From Spirochaetales bacterium (GTDB lineage: Bacteria > Spirochaetota > Spirochaetia > SZUA-6 > DRHE01): 6,969 bases of DNA. The notes under the pieces were generated by a model. That model saw only the letters and a list, made by a program, of their open reading frames with translations. It did not search any database and was not told the origin of the DNA. How positions within the stretch are numbered: the first letter of the stretch is position 1; the number at the start of each line of letters is the position of its first letter. This document shows, one piece after another, positions 5,990 to 6,969 of this stretch. The translations under genes and the position numbers were made by a program. The stretch covers positions 1 through 6,969 of the forward strand of contig DRHE01000244.1 in assembly GCA_011049745.1 (NCBI GenBank), read 5' to 3'.

Positions 5990-6953
5990 AGACTGGCTTA
6001 AATCCAACACCTTTCACTACAACAACTTCCGGGACATAAACCAGCTGGTAAAGGAAAAAGAAAAGGCAGGTTTATCAATTTCCCTTTGTATACCTACGTT
6101 GAATGAGGAAAAGACCATCGGCAAAGAGATAGTGATATTTAAATCGGAACTGGCAACCCGCTATCCGCTGCTGGATGAGATAGCCGTGATTGACTCCGGC
6201 TCCAGCGATAAAACCAGGGAGATAGCCGCCTCTTTCGGCGCCGATGTCTATCAGGCATCTGAAATCCTCAAAAACCTGGGAGCCAGAAAGGGAAAGGGAG
6301 AAAACCTCTGGAAGGCCATCTACCAGTTAAAGGGAGATATTATTGTCTATATCGATGCCGATATTAAGAACATTCACCCCCGCTTTGTTTACGGACTGGT
6401 GGCTCCTCTGATCTACAATCCCGGGATCAAATACGTTAAAGCCTTTTATGACCGGCCCCTCGCTTCCTCCAGGGGCATTCGTCCTTCAGGGGGCGGCAGG
6501 GTTACGGAAATACTGATCCGCCCCCTCTTCTCCCTCTTCTTTCCCGAACTTACCGCCCTTATTCAGCCCCTCTCCGGTGAATATGCAGTCAGGCGCGAGG
6601 TATTGGAAAAGATCCCTTTTCCCGTGGGTTACGGTGTGGAAACCTCCCACCTGATAGATGTATACCACAAGTGGGGACTGGAAGCCATCGCTCAGACCGA
6701 TCTTGATCAGCGTGTTCACCGAAACCAGACCACCATGGAACTGGGTAAGATGTCCTTCCGTATTCTACAAACATTCCTGAACCGGCTTGAAAAATTAGGC
6801 ATCCTTCATGATCTGCCCGATCTTGGTAAAACACTGAGACAATTCCAGGTAAAAGACAAGCTCTTGCAAGAAATAGAGCATCAGATATTCGAGGAAGAAC
6901 GCCCTCCCATGATCGAAGTTGAAGCCTACAGGGAGAAATTCGGTATTAAATAG
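5979..6953 (+). CDS. gpgS: Glucosyl-3-phosphoglycerate synthase (GT81)
   Basis: A 324-residue GT-A glycosyltransferase, about the length of mycobacterial GpgS. It transfers glucose from a nucleotide-glucose to 3-phosphoglycerate, the first step of glucosylglycerate synthesis. Motifs: the donor-binding strand SLCIPTLNEEKTIG (35-48), VIDSGSSDKT (70-79), KGKGENLW (104-111), the metal-binding DxD as YIDADI (124-129; Asp126, Asp128), the 3-phosphoglycerate-binding GGGRVTE (171-177), the acceptor region QPLSGEYA (196-203), YGVE (218-221) and the conserved VHRNQ (His247). The N-terminus WLKSNTFHYNNF also fits the family, supporting the ATG at 5979. The donor (UDP-, GDP- or ADP-glucose) cannot be told from sequence. 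The related mannosyl enzyme is the main alternative, but the whole-length pattern is GpgS-like. No phosphatase to complete the pathway is in the window. The divergent phosphorylase gene is the expected catabolic partner. Confidence 0.88.
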   Translation: MKIKDWLKSNTFHYNNFRDINQLVKEKEKAGLSISLCIPTLNEEKTIGKEIVIFKSELATRYPLLDEIAVIDSGSSDKTREIAASFGADVYQASEILKNLGARKGKGENLWKAIYQLKGDIIVYIDADIKNIHPRFVYGLVAPLIYNPGIKYVKAFYDRPLASSRGIRPSGGGRVTEILIRPLFSLFFPELTALIQPLSGEYAVRREVLEKIPFPVGYGVETSHLIDVYHKWGLEAIAQTDLDQRVHRNQTTMELGKMSFRILQTFLNRLEKLGILHDLPDLGKTLRQFQVKDKLLQEIEHQIFEEERPPMIEVEAYREKFGIK

Positions 6954-6957
6954 AAAC

Positions 6958-6966
6958 GGGAGGTGA
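6958..6966 (+). promoter_or_regulatory. Strong ribosome binding site of a gene starting beyond the window
   Basis: GGGAGGTGA, a near-perfect complement of the 16S rRNA 3' end, begins 5 bases after the gpgS stop. At normal spacing the start codon would fall just past base 6969, so the operon continues. A GTG at 6963 is inside this motif and is a less likely start. A phosphatase (GpgP type) would be the natural next step of the pathway, but nothing in the window shows what the gene is. Confidence 0.7.
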
Positions 6967-6969
6967 GCA

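Overview
The window (6969 bp) is a gene-dense bacterial segment with moderate GC. It holds the 3' end of one gene, five complete protein genes, and the ribosome binding site of a gene that starts beyond the right edge. No RNA gene, CRISPR array, insertion sequence or phage gene is visible. The host cannot be named. The elongation factor G fragment has domain V wording ([12 protein letters not shown], then [15 protein letters not shown]) that I associate with the EF-G lineage shared by spirochaetes, planctomycetes and delta-proteobacteria. The P-loop protein beside it resembles hypothetical proteins I recall from delta-proteobacteria and related groups. Both points are recollection, not search results.

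Left part (1-1236, + strand): the C-terminal 166 residues of an EF-G, then 17 bp later a 238-residue P-loop ATPase of unknown role. They look co-transcribed. The ATPase gene ends one base away from the 3' end of the convergent gene that follows.

Right part (1238 to the end): what looks like a glucosylglycerate locus. On the minus strand is a GH13 subfamily 18 glycoside phosphorylase, best read as a glucosylglycerate phosphorylase. Diverging from it across a 112-bp AT-rich gap are a GT-B glycosyltransferase with an altered active-site motif, a degenerate M20-type metallo-hydrolase, and a glucosyl-3-phosphoglycerate synthase (GpgS, GT81). The last two overlap by 11 bp. A strong Shine-Dalgarno sequence at the right edge shows that the operon continues.

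Proposed logic (inference): GpgS joins glucose from an NDP-glucose to 3-phosphoglycerate. A phosphatase not present in this window would release glucosylglycerate, a compatible solute. The extra glycosyltransferase may extend or modify that product, and the GH13_18 enzyme recovers glucose 1-phosphate and glycerate when the solute is no longer needed. The M20-like protein is the odd member. It keeps the residues of one metal site but lacks the general-base Glu, the adjacent metal-binding Glu and the final His, so it is probably not an ordinary peptidase. The glycosyltransferase plus M20-like pair, placed between a solute-making and a solute-degrading gene, is the part most likely to be undescribed.
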